A DNA stretch of 64,000 nucleotides from Halicephalobus mephisto (taxonomy: Eukaryota; Nematoda; Chromadorea; Rhabditida; Panagrolaimidae). The notes beneath the pieces are model-generated. The model saw only the letters and a program-made list of their open reading frames with translations. It ran no database searches and was not told the origin of the DNA. Where the stretch lies: contig SWDT01000109.1 of the NCBI GenBank assembly GCA_009193035.1, forward strand, positions 1 to 64,000, read 5' to 3'. Of this stretch, positions 1 through 10,585 are shown piece after piece (the first letter of the stretch is position 1; each line of letters starts with the position of its first letter). Position numbers and translations under genes: made by a program.

Positions 1-162
1 ATTTCTATTAGACTTTTTTTTCTCAACTTGGGAGATAAGGAACGTGCTCTCGTGTGTACTTAGACCAACAATAGCTCTGATGTTTCACGATGAGAAACTG
101 AGCTCTTTACATTTGCATTCTGAAGAAAACCCTTCTTCAGAGATACCAACAACAACAACATG
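1..162 (+). repeat. Left terminal inverted repeat of the piggyBac-like element
   Basis: Starts ATTTCTATTAGACT and pairs with the reverse complement of 1244-1404 over about 160 bases with scattered substitutions. It may extend left of the window. Confidence 0.85.
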
Positions 163-242
163 GATTCTTTTACCCATAGGTCTTTATTTTTATAAAATTT
201 CTATGGTAATATCTTTAGAAAAATACCAGCATTTTTTAGTTT

Positions 243-536
243 CTAATAAAAGTAACATATCGTGTATTGAAATTTAGCGATACCGTCTTCCGGCATTGGA
301 ACACTCTTTACAAAAAACACGATCAAAACTTTTTTTTTAATATGAATCTTACAAAGAAAGTTCTTACATATAGCGCATCTAATATGGATAGTTTTTGCAT
401 ATCGAGAGCCGCAATCATAACACTTTCCCGCTGTATTTGAACGAAATTGAATTGGACTTTTTTTAAAATGTTTTTTTATTAACAGGTGAAGGCGTTTATG
501 GCTCTTCAGTGCAAGTGTTGCAACTATATTGAGCAT
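243..536 (-). pseudogene. piggyBac-type transposase C-terminal Cys-rich domain remnant
   Basis: The reading frame holds a basic stretch (KKHFKKSPIQF) followed by CYDCGS, CAICKNFLCKIH: the spaced CxxC, CxxC and CxxH pairs of the zinc-binding tail that ends piggyBac transposases and helps bind the transposon ends. There is no catalytic domain upstream in frame, so this is a fragment inside a deleted element. The first residues of the open frame are probably not part of the original protein. Confidence 0.5.
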
Positions 537-745
537 TCAGATGGCTATTACAAACTGTTCTATTATAGATTGTACATTTTTTCATATGAATATTGCCGGC
601 CCAAGTGGCAATCCGACCTTATTTGGTCGGGTAGTACCAAGCCATGGTATTTTTTTCTTCTTAAAGGACGGGCCATTTTATATTCGTCATATCTAAGATT
701 CTAAATAGAATGCTTAAGTTTTTTTATTATTAATTATTGTGAAAA

Positions 746-1057
746 TTACTTATTCAGAATCTTTTCAGTGAAGAATTTTATAAAATGATCAACTTTTTGT
801 CTTTCGTCAGTTAGGTTCCTGACTTCATAGGGAAATGGATCCAGAAGAGGTTCATTGAGATTTGATCTTTTGTCAGTCCAAGGACGACCTGCTGAAGCGA
901 GATAAATTCTTCTTGATGACTGCGAAGTAGTAACTTCAGATTCATTATTTGGAAGTAGATCATCATAGTCTCCTTCTTCGGAAACATAAGAAAGCTCGAA
1001 TCCTTGATAATTATACTCAGAATCAGAAGAATAATCTTCATCTTCAGAGTGGTTCAT
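746..1057 (-). pseudogene. piggyBac-type transposase N-terminal remnant
   Basis: A 103-residue frame beginning MNHSEDEDYSSDSEYN. It is strongly acidic for the first 45 residues, as piggyBac transposases usually are, and ends in a segment rich in F, I and K (KVDHFIKFFTEKIL) that resembles the start of the DDE-type domain. It stops just there, and the rest of the domain is missing before the C-terminal remnant at 243-536. The start at 1057 was chosen because acidity begins at this Met and the frame upstream reads through inverted-repeat-proximal DNA. Confidence 0.45.
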
Positions 1058-1243
1058 TGTAAAAGTATAGAACAAAAACAAACAAAACTGATGATTAAAT
1101 AATGCTGTGTTGGAATCCTTATGGTAGTAATATCGGCAGCCAAAAACCGTGCTTGCATTCAAATTATTCTTAGAGGGAAAATTAAGAATCAAAAACCATC
1201 TTATATCAAAAAAAGAGACATGGTTTCTTTTATAAACTAACCT

Positions 1244-1404
1244 ATGTTGTTATTGTTGGTACCTTTGAAGAAGGGTTTTCTTCAGAATACAAATGTAAAG
1301 AGTTCAGTTTCTCATCGTGAAACGTCAGAACTATTATTGGTCTAAGTACACACGAGAGCACGTTCCTTATCTCCCAAGTTGAGAAAAAAGAGTCTAATAG
1401 AAAT
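1244..1404 (-). repeat. Right terminal inverted repeat of the piggyBac-like element
   Basis: Reverse complement of 1-162. The similarity seen ends at 1404 because the left partner is cut by the window edge, so the element may extend a few bases further right. Confidence 0.85.
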
Positions 1405-2023
1405 GATGTTGGGGTGTTATGGAAAATGGTTGTATCTTGGCTCTAAATGAATGGATATGAATGGTTCATATATCGTTCGATAGGTAATTATCTCTCGGCT
1501 CTAACGTATATATCGGTGTTTTTTAAAATCACATATTAATGAAATTATTAACATTTTTCGGGTCTCCTGACAGACAAATTTTCAACTTTATTTTTCATGT
1601 GTCCAGCCAAAAAATTTTCTGGAAAGTTACATATAGTTAAACTCAGGATATCAAAATCTACCAAAAGCAACCCGAATTACAATCGGGCCTCCGAGTGTTA
1701 AAGTTATTGGAGAAATATGATTTTAAGGAAGTTGTGCTAAATAGAGTAGATCCATGAAATTAGATTTTGTGATAATCATGAGCTAATGTATCAATTTTAT
1801 TTTCTAAAATATACCTTTTAAACTCTTCCTTGCTGTTATAATCATCACTCAATGCACTTTATTTTTTAAAGTGGCGCGCATTTTTGTTCTTGGCGTTATG
1901 CTCCAATTTTTTTAGAAAATTTTTTGGCCAGCTAACTCCTTCAGAATAACTTCCCATGCAGAGCACTTTTTATTCGCTTATTTTTTAACAGATTTATCCC
2001 TTAAATTTTAGCTTTTATGAGTG
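1405..2023. other. Intergenic stretch upstream of the UBL-kinase-like gene
   Basis: AT-rich sequence without a supportable gene. A TTTTAG acceptor-like site lies 14 bases before the ATG at 2024, which could serve splicing or trans-splicing. Confidence 0.5.
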
Positions 2024-3702
2024 ATGCAGTTCCTGATTGATCTGCAGGACCACGAAGGAAAGTCACATAAGAATGTGATCCTTACACTTGATGATCAGGT
2101 TTGCTCTGTACTTCATTTAAATAAATTTTAAAAGCATTATTTTAGGCCACTATCTATCAATTGCGGCACGAATTATCTTCAACTTTCAGAATCGAGACGA
2201 AATATCAACAATTATTTCACAATGATGAAAAAATTCTTCTACAGTATAATACCCTGGAAGAAGCCGGCATTAAACACGCCGACACACTCATCTTGGTAAG
2301 TTTATTCTTTGTTTTTGCTATATGGACATGATTTTCGATATACATCCTGCTAGATTCATCTTTATAGTTAGGATTTAAAAACAGCTTCTTATCTTTGCAG
2401 AAGTATGATTCTAACTTATGGTTGATATAATGTATTTCAGAAACATTTACACCTTGATCAGTGGGAAATATATGTCAACGAAGTAAACGACTTTAAGAAA
2501 ACACAACAAATCAATGTGAAGCGATCTATGGCTGTTACTGCTCAGGAATGTTATGATATACTTCGTACATCTTCATTTTTTGTTACCTACCCCGAGTTCG
2601 AATCAAAGGCCTCGAATCTTCATCCGCCGATTGCCGAATTCTTGGACAACAATACTTCTCCGATTATGAATGCCGCAACGCATTTCTTTAAGTTGAAAGT
2701 GTTCGATGGAAAGAATCCTGTTGTTAAATTTGAAGATCTGTGGACCTAGATGAAGGTTCAAAAGCCGCTGTTATGTGCAATGTCAAGATTGGTTCTGATG
2801 TATTTCGATATCGCATAAAGACCAACCATAGTGCCGGACACAGGAGACAAGGTAATGTTGACTTAGTTGACTGTCATCTCAAATAAGTAAATGGATCTTG
2901 AGTATATAACTAGTTGTGATCTCAAATGATTTCCGTTGATTTTCCTAATTCGATTGTTTCAGTCTCTCGTGGAATCTGGATCTGATTGAACTATTTTGCT
3001 ACAAGTTTCTGGAAAGAATTAAAGTGGGTCCGAAGATTTTATTTGTTCCGAACTGTGTTAGTTCGGAATGTATTCTATACATAGCAAGCGAATGGATCCC
3101 TACATTTCGTAATTTTAAAGGCTTGAATCGAAGTAATGTGCTTCAGTCAGGTTAGTTTTTGTCTATATATGGTTTCAGTTTTAAAATGGAAACAAAACTT
3201 TTTGTCAGGAAAACGATCTCAAAAGTTATTTTCGATATCAATGAACATATTTGTTAATTAATGCGTTCCAGAAAGCAATCGATGGCGTCGTGTTCTTGTC
3301 CAAATTTACTTCTTGTCTGTATTCCTTTCGCTTGGAAGTATGCATGATGAAAACTTTGGAATAGACAACAACTTGAATCCTATTATTGTGGACTTCTCCG
3401 TGTTCAATTTTGACAATCCGAAAGAAGAGTTCTTAAATGAATATGTAAGTATGAAAATTCTGGGCGATTATTTTCGAGGCCTTTTGTTGGATTGTTCTTC
3501 CGATGATCGACTACAAATTGCCAAAGAGTCTCTTCAAGAATGGAACTTTATCGACAATTTGGATATCACTTTGAAATTAATGGATCTGGAAAATGATAAT
3601 TTTTTGCGAGGAAATTTGGATTTCGATAAAAAGACAGAAGACCTTAAAGAATTCATAGAAAAAGTAAAGGAAAATATTTATGATTTCTTAGAAGATAAGT
3701 AA
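2024..3702 (+). pseudogene. Ubiquitin-like domain fused to a nematode kinase-like domain; frameshifted
   Basis: Five exons can be traced: 2024-2098, 2146-2295, 2441-2851, 2963-3150 and 3272-3702. The first two encode a ubiquitin-like fold of about 75 residues, starting MQFLIDL and keeping the ubiquitin-family pattern TI.QL, LF, TLEEAGI, DTLIL. The later exons resemble, from memory, nematode-expanded kinase-like proteins: SAGHRRQ, then NLDLIELF, KVGPKILFVPN, then MHDENFGIDN and IIVDF, reminiscent of a kinase catalytic loop and DFG region. Two 1-bp losses break the frame, one near 2739 (an in-frame TAG follows at once) and one near 2974. With both allowed for, the length is about 418 residues. 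AATAAA follows the stop. The family is unnamed to me and kinase activity is not shown. Pseudogene or assembly errors are both possible. Confidence 0.55.
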
Positions 3703-4094
3703 AATTCTCAATAAAGATTTTAATTCTTTCTGGTTACGGCTGCTTATCTGTTTGCTGCATACGTTGTTGGCATTAATTTGATTTACAAAAAAGAATTATA
3801 TCTTCTCGTAAATGTTGTTACAAGTATTGGGCAGTCGTTGGCCAGTGTACCTAATTAAAACATGCCTATTATATGATATCTCTAAGTATGTTTTAAGGCT
3901 AAATAACTGAATTTTACTCTACTTTTTATTCCTATTGCGCGCAAATCTAAGTTTCCACAAATACAAAATAATCATTGTAGCTGTTTTCTCCTTTGACCCA
4001 TCTGTTCCGTTGGTGACGTGCGTGGGTGTTAGCTCGGTTGGAATGGAGGGGCTGCTTCATTACATCAAATTCATTCTTGCGGCATCCCAATTCT

Positions 4095-5679
4095 TCAGCG
4101 AGATCGTCTGTCCGCCTTGTTCGTGATCTTCCGAACGATTTGGGCTTCGTTGGCGTTCAAAGGGTCGTTAGCTCTGCTCAGCCTGGCTCCGTTTGTTCCC
4201 CAGTTTCGTTGCAAAGTTCCATTTTTGTTTGAGAGCACTGATTGTTCAATCCGATAAGTTTGTTCTCTTTCTGATAGTTTTCGAACTAACCTTATCTGAT
4301 ATCCGGATTCCCAGTATTGCCCTTTCAAGTCTTCTTTGGCTTCTGATGAGTTTCAGTCCGGCTGTTTTCGTTAATGCCCAGGTCTCGTAGCCATATAGAA
4401 CTGCTGGCTTGATGCGTTCTTCGATCAGCTTTCTTTTCAATCTCATCTCTATCTCTTTCACTCTGAGAAAGTGCCTGTACTTAAAGTACAGTTTCCGTCC
4501 GGAGCTTATTCTCCTTGCAACTTCCAGCTCATGATTTCTAGGTCAGGTAATCGCTTGTCCAAGATGTGTGAACTGCGATACCTTCATCTATGATCGAGCC
4601 TTGTGTTATGAACACTTTCTCTTTGTTGGGGGATAGATCACCTCTAGCACATTCACTTTGTCTTCTCGAAATTAACTTCTAGACCAATTGCTTTCGTTGC
4701 CTCGACGAGGTCGTCCAGCATCGACTTCATCGTCTCCAGGTTGTGGGTTAAGAGAGCGATGTCGTCTGCATAGGCAAGGTAACTGAGCATTTTCCCTTCA
4801 ACATCTATGTCTTGAGTGTTCTAGTTGATGGACTTCATGGCATGTTGGAGGGTCAGGATGAAGAGCAATAAAGATAGGAAATCTCCTTGTCTTACACTTT
4901 TTTATGCTTTAAATTCCGCTTTTCTGTTTCCGACTTCTATCTCAGATCTTCCATGGGAGTATAACAGCTGGATGACTTCAATTATCGGTTCATCACAACC
5001 TATTTCACGGAGCGCACTCCAGATGGAGTCGAAGCTGATACTGTCGAAGGCTTTCTTGAAATCAACAAGTACTGCGTAGAGGTTCATGTTGAATTCATAG
5101 CACTTCTCGGCCACTTCGTTTAACGCATGGATCTGAGTTATTGTTGAGAAGTTCTTGCGGAAATTTCCTTGTTCTGTTAGTAAGGGGGTGCACAACATTG
5201 ACTTGCTTCTGAATTCTCTCTTTGATCAATTTCGTTACGACCTTGTATATCGACAACAAGAGGGATATAGGTCTGTAGTTCGCTATATTCATTGCGTCTC
5301 CCTTCTTGAACAGCAGTATTGTATTCGAGAGTGTTAGATTCTCTGGCACAATACCCGTTGTGACGATGCTGTTCAGAAGGTCTTGCACTGGACCCACTAG
5401 AAGAATGCTCGAGCTTCTAAGAGCACAGCTATGGACTTGATCCTTCCCTGGTGCGGCCCTTACCTTACAGCTGGACATCGCCTTTTCAAACACGAAGTTG
5501 ATTGGCGTCCTTGGAGGGGACAGAGGGCCTTCTACTGCGCGATATAGCTCGTTATAGAACTCACTGATTCTCTGTACTGCTGCTTCTAAGTTTTCATATT
5601 CATCTTCGCTACCAATGTTGATGATGGAGTGTCGTTGGTAGATGAGAGCTTGTCTGCCTTGGCGAAGCCGATTCTTCAC
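4095..5679 (-). pseudogene. LINE reverse transcriptase domain, frameshifted
   Basis: Segments in different minus-strand frames together give an RT: APGKDQVHS, then NYRPISLLLSIYKVVTKLI, FRKNFSTITQIHALN, then VDFKKAFDSISFDS (first catalytic Asp), and YADD at 4761-4772 (the catalytic pair). Next come YGYETWALTK and the LNANEAQ region. At least three shifts of frame or internal stops lie between 5200 and 4300. All RT core motifs are present in order, so the loss of function is from small lesions, not from deletion of the core. Confidence 0.85.
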
Positions 5680-5760
5680 AATTGCATCTTGGATGACGTT
5701 TCTGGAGGTCTTCTTTCAAGGATTTACAAACTAGCTTGCAGCATTCAGCATATTCGACTT

Positions 5761-6546
5761 TCACGTCACCCGTCTTTCCTTGAGGTTCCTATGTGACTCC
5801 AGAAGGACTTGAGTACGTGGAGATACTCTTGGGAGGGGGTCGTAGTTGGCCACCTTCAGGGAGTTCTCTTCGCAGAAATCTACTAGCATCTGCCGTCTAT
5901 CGTTCCTCGTCTGGCCTGCGGCATGTTTCCCTACACTCGATTCATCTGGTTTACCAGGACTCGTGGTGACGTTGAAATCTCCCATCACCATCAGATTCCT
6001 CTGGCTCCGGGCGCCGAGGACTTGCTCAAAATGAATCAAGAAACTCTCGTACTCTCCAACTTCACGTCGCGAGTGAGGGGCATGCACTTGCAGTAGCCTG
6101 ACTTTTGACCGTCCGAGCTTTATAAGCAGCTCGATTATCATATCAGAATGACAAAAACGCTCGATCGGAGAGGTTATCCATGTCGGAACATAGAAGCCAA
6201 CTCCTCTACTCGTTGCGCCATCCGGCTGTCTACAGTGGTGTAAAGTAAAACCGCTTTGGAGTGCCGTTCGATCTTTTCCTGGTCTCTTCAATTCTGATAG
6301 GCCTATTATTTCGAACCTGATTTGTTTGACACAGTGTTCGAAATTGACTAGTTGGTCTTCGCTGCGAAGCGAGTGCGCGTTATATGTGCATAATTGCACG
6401 CAACGTCTTCTATTCCTATTTCGTGCTACAGAATCGCTACATCCTACTCTCGCGACAGATTCTGTAGAACGGTGTTCCCGAGCTTCCCCGCTAATCGATG
6501 CCGTGGTTGTGTTTTTTCTGAGAACGTATAGAACACGATCGCTCAC
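5761..6546 (-). pseudogene. LINE endonuclease domain (APE-like)
   Basis: 261-residue frame. From about residue 50: CTYNAHSLRS (conserved Asn of the first motif), then IIGLSELKR with the catalytic Glu, GVGFYV, and MVMGDFNV, the Asp/Asn motif of apurinic-type endonucleases. In a live element this domain nicks target DNA to prime reverse transcription. The frame ends before the C-terminal SDH motif and continues in another frame, so it is broken. The domain call is firm from these four motifs. Confidence 0.85.
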
Positions 6547-8328
6547 TAGAACGCAGGAAGTGAGAACTGTAAATGATTCTATTAGGCTAATAATTTGTTA
6601 TTACCCGTTATTCCACGTTGAGCAAGTTTTGGTTTATTAAATAAATTCGTCGTAGATATTTTGGAGACGTAAGTCCACTTTTAGAACCAAGGTGCAAACA
6701 GACCCTCGATATTTGGATTACCTTTGATAATAATGAATATTAGAAAGCTAATTGTTATTTTAGAAGACAAAGGAAAAATGCAAACCAAGAAATATCGTTG
6801 CTGTTATTCAGCTTTAGTTCAATGATAAAAATAAAGAAATCAAAGTTATTCTAAGACCACGAACTGACTTTGGATGAAGACGCCGAAGATCTGATCCATC
6901 AGTATTTGAATGAAAGGAACTAACGAAGTATGTTAGTTTGTAATTTCACTTTGAGTTTACATTTGAAATAAAGACTTATTGAAAAGAAAATTTTATTCGT
7001 GATTTAATTTCTTTTCTCTTTTTCTCAACCATATCTCAAATCTTCATAACTCCCGTAAATTTTTTTCCTCGGAATTGTATTTTTCATAGTTACAGTTCAG
7101 TTATCTAATAATTTTGATATTGAATCACGATTTTCAAAATTTATTTTTTTAAGTTTACCCTTAAGCATAAAGTGGACTAAATAGTCATTTATTTTCTGTT
7201 TTGATAGAAAACAGAGCTGTTAAAACTGTTGATTAGTTTGATGAATACAATGTTCTTGACAGAATAGTCATCTGGAAACTTCTTGGTTGAAAAATTAAAG
7301 TATACGCTCATAAAACTTCAGAAACTCCCAGAATTTCAAAGAAAATACCAATATTTTTTAAAATTTTATAAAAATCTTTAAAATCTTTTGGAATTTTCCA
7401 GAAATTCTTGAAAATTTTTAAAACTTTTCAGAATTCAATGCAAAGTTTCATAATTAACATAAATCTAGGATTTTAAAACTTTATCAAATTGAAAATTATA
7501 TTTTTTATATAAATAAATGTATTTAAAATTGATTTCAAAGTTATTCTTGAAAATAACACGTAAGATAACTTTATCAAATTTCGCCAATTTTTTGTATTAG
7601 CCAACTTTTGGGAAATCTTCTATTTTTTGAAATATTTTTTCAAGTGATTTTTTAAAAATAAAATTAGAAAAACTAAAATCTTTGAAATCAGGGATTCAAA
7701 TGCTGCAAAATAATATATAAATTATTTCGAAACAAAGTGTTTTATGAGATTTGTGGAATTTTGGAAAATAAAGGTAATAAAAAATTGTATCCGGAATTCA
7801 TGGGAAAAATTATCTCAATCATTGACGCAATAGCCTACGCAAAATGATTAACGATTCGGAGTTTAGGAATGCTTTTAATGTATTTCTTATTTCAAAACTT
7901 TTTAAACAAAAACTAATAATTCTAAGGCTTTTTTGATTAAATTTATCTATTTGTAAATCTTCCAAAATCATATTTAAGTAAAAACAATCATCTTCGTCAG
8001 TCGAAAATAATGAATTTTGCTAGAAAATTTCCAAATGATTATTTCCCAAGTTAACGAATGTTTCTTTCCCTCTCTCATTTCGATAAATCTGGCTCAACTG
8101 TCTGTCGATATCACTTAAAAATACTCAAATAATTCAAATTAGTTTTATTTTCCAGACAGACTACAGTCGATAATTAAGTTCAATTTTCGAATTCTGAGTA
8201 GATTCCATATATGAATACAAACTAAATATTGTTCATCCAAAGTGTAGTTCATTTCGTCCATGGGAATTGTGAAAGGTTCTGTAGATGTGTGAAGTCAGAA
8301 TACAGTTTGATGAAGATCAGAATGTGAA
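6547..8328. other. Intergenic, AT-rich; possible stray 3' gene end near 6.9 kb
   Basis: Mostly low-complexity AT sequence with weak similarity between neighbouring tracts. At about 6867-6922 a short plus-strand frame reads ELTLDEDAEDLIHQYLNERN before a stop, and AATAAA follows near 6967, so a 3' exon of an unrecognised gene may end here. Nothing else could be supported. Confidence 0.3.
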
Positions 8329-9206
8329 TCAGACGAGACAGTCTTTGCAGGGGACTATTCCGTTGTGGTCACAGAAGGCGCAGCGGAGACTGGTGTTCTG
8401 GAAGTTCTTCGAGGACTTCTTGCCCCCTCGACAGGAGGTGCACAAGGTGTACCCGAGGTCCCCGCAGCTGGAGCACTTGCTTCGGCCCTGAATTCCAGTT
8501 CAGTTTAGTCCTGAAATAAAACTACCTTGAATCCGTCGAGCAACTCGGCCAACTGTCCCTCTTCATGCAGTCAACGATGGTCGAGTAGTTCTGAAAGCAG
8601 AATTCTTTAAATTCCCCTCCAAAACTCACCCCGAAGTAACACCCGTTGACGAAGACCAGAGGCAGACTCATGAGAAGGAAGTCTCTGTCGTTGAGGTTCA
8701 GCCCCATCCTGTCGATGATCTCGTCGACGAGCTCCCCGTCCATGTTCAGGTCCTTCAGCTCGAACCGGACATTGTGGACTCGCAGAAGACCCACGATGTC
8801 CTTGCAGCGTTCCAGGTCTTCCAGATGACCCCCAACTCGTCATGTACACCACTACTTCGACTCCTCCTCCGCAATGTAGTTCTTCTAAAAAGTCCTCAAC
8901 AGCTGCACACAAGTGAACACCCACCTTCCACTGCTTCTTCAGCTCCATTTTCCTCAGAGTGTTGTGGACATGGAACTTCCTGCCCCTGATGGAGCCGTTT
9001 CTCTCAATCAGCCCCAGATGGGATTGGGACTCCAGAGCCCGGTCCAGCTCCATCTTGATGCGCAGGAGATCTGCTTCGATTTGCTTCAGATCGACGAACT
9101 CCCGCATCCCGATCGGCACCGACTGTTGACCCGAGTGAGAACTGTCAGTACTCTCGTCGATCCCCGTCAATAATCGGCCTCTCAATTGGGAAAAGCTAAC
9201 AAACAA
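8329..9206 (-). pseudogene. GRXCR-like glutaredoxin-domain cysteine-rich protein with two frameshifts
   Basis: Three exons (9206-8630, 8590-8526, 8487-8329) with introns of 39 and 38 bases. Residues about 125-195 form a divergent glutaredoxin fold: VEVVVYMTS strand, then LERCKDIVGLL, VRFELKDLNMD and LPLVFVNGCYFG. The C-terminal exon carries four CxxC pairs (CSSC, CTSC, CAFC, CKDC), the cysteine-rich tail of the GRXCR1/GRXCR2 family, which in vertebrates acts in actin-based stereocilia. The classical CPYC active site is absent, as in that family. One extra base in a C5 run (8829-8833, plus strand) and one missing base near 8572 break the frame. Corrected length would be about 266 residues, the family's usual size. 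The start at 9206 is uncertain. Either a young pseudogene or indel errors. Confidence 0.65.
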
Positions 9207-10585
9207 GACGGGCGCAGAACAAAGAAGCCATTATCAGAGGAGGGTGGGACCCTCGGTGCCTCCCATTATCGATCGTGTTCCAATCACTCACGTTCTCCAT
9301 ATTACAATGTTTGGGATTTAAATCGTAGTTTTTCATCCGGAAACCATGGATTTGGAAGTCCAATATCCAATCGAAGCTCTTATATTCATTGTATTTTTAG
9401 TGTTTAATAAATAATAACTTTTATAAAAAATTAATATTTTTATGGAATTTTCTGAACGTAATTTCTAGAATTTATGAAAAATAAATAGAAAAAAGAATTG
9501 ATTTCTGTGATAATTCGCCAAATTTATTATTTTTATCGCTTTATAAAAAATAAAATTCGACAAAAATCGCAAAATAGATATTGTGTAAGAAGTTTCCAAA
9601 AACTAATGCTGCGTACTGTTAAAGTTGATGATCAGAGTTTAAAGGCAAAATTTGAGCTTTTTCATTCCAAGAAAACAGAAATTTTTTAATCTCAGAATTA
9701 CTCAAATTGATAGTTGGAACTTATTTAAATTTTTAAAATCAAAATATAGCTCGAAAATCAGTGCGAAGAGCTCAAATTTCGACTTGAAATTCTGATTTTC
9801 AGCTTCGAATTCTGTGTTTCATATTTTCGAAATTGAAACCCAGAGTTCGAGGTCGACATTTAGATTTTTTGTGTTAAGATAGTATTCATGAATTTCCCCT
9901 ACTGTAAAATATTCTCTCATTTGAGATGTAACTTGCAAGTCATGCTTGGATTCAGAATATCTAATTTTTAATAATCTTAGTATAAAAAATTTAAATTTCG
10001 ATCTCGAACTCTGGCCATCAACTTTGAATTCGAACTGTTACTATCAACTTCAAACTCTGTCCAACTTTCACAACACAGATCACAGGTTTTATCAAATTTG
10101 TCTTTATTAATGTTAATTCTCATCAAAGTATATTATTTACAATTGTCAAAATATGATTATTTTTCGACAGAATCGAGGCACAAGTGGAGGTACAGTAAGA
10201 CTTCGAACCGACGTTTAGGCTACCCTTCTAAAATTAGCCAAATTATTATTTTTAATTTCTTACAGTGCTCAAATACTTGTGCAAATGTGATCAAACTACA
10301 AACAAAAGTAGCTGTAATGTACTGGTGCATAAATCAAACATAATATATCAGTGCATTCTTTCAATATGTAGGTATATCAAATATAATGTATCCAATACAC
10401 CAAAGTCGTTTTGATATATCGGTGCATTGCATATTACGTGCCGTTCTTTGTGTACAGTGCAATGAATTAGTTTACACAAAAAACAATTAAAATAGAAAAA
10501 GCAACAAGCCTGTTTTCGGAGATTACGTAAACGGCCTAATGTAAAGCAGAAGCGTAAAATGAGATATATCGATATCCGAATAAAC
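9207..10585. other. Intergenic between GRXCR-like gene and channel gene
   Basis: AT-rich DNA with degenerate TCGAA/TTTGAA-type tracts at 9.75-10.05 kb, and at 10.37-10.44 kb a TATCAAATATAATGTATCC-like stretch related to the repeats at 33.84-34.0 kb. No gene seen. Confidence 0.4.

Larger units (their letters stand above)
1..1404 (-). mobile_element. Internally deleted piggyBac-like DNA transposon
   Basis: Two long inverted repeats (1-162 and 1244-1404) face each other with only small mismatches. Between them, on the minus strand, lie the head (746-1057) and tail (243-536) of a piggyBac-type transposase. The central catalytic part with the three aspartates is absent, so the element is a deletion derivative that could only move with help from another copy. 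Minus-strand coding order (N-terminus near 1057, C-terminus near 243) is as expected for one transposase gene that lost its middle. The window opens inside or at the left inverted repeat, so the true left end and the TTAA target duplication typical of piggyBac cannot be seen. The family call rests on the architecture and the Cys-rich tail. Confidence 0.65.
3947..6546 (-). mobile_element. Degenerate RTE-type non-LTR retrotransposon (LINE)
   Basis: On the minus strand an APE-like endonuclease (5761-6546) is followed by a reverse transcriptase (about 4095-5679) and a C-terminal region that reads LNANEAQIVRKITNKADRR and ends ...NSYNDYFVFVET at a stop at 3947-3949. This single-polyprotein order and ending are typical of RTE-clade LINEs in nematodes. 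Several frameshifts separate the segments, so the copy is dead. Its base composition is much richer in GC than the flanks, which fits a recent insertion from elsewhere in the genome. Exact ends, 3' repeats and target-site duplications were not resolved. Confidence 0.85.
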
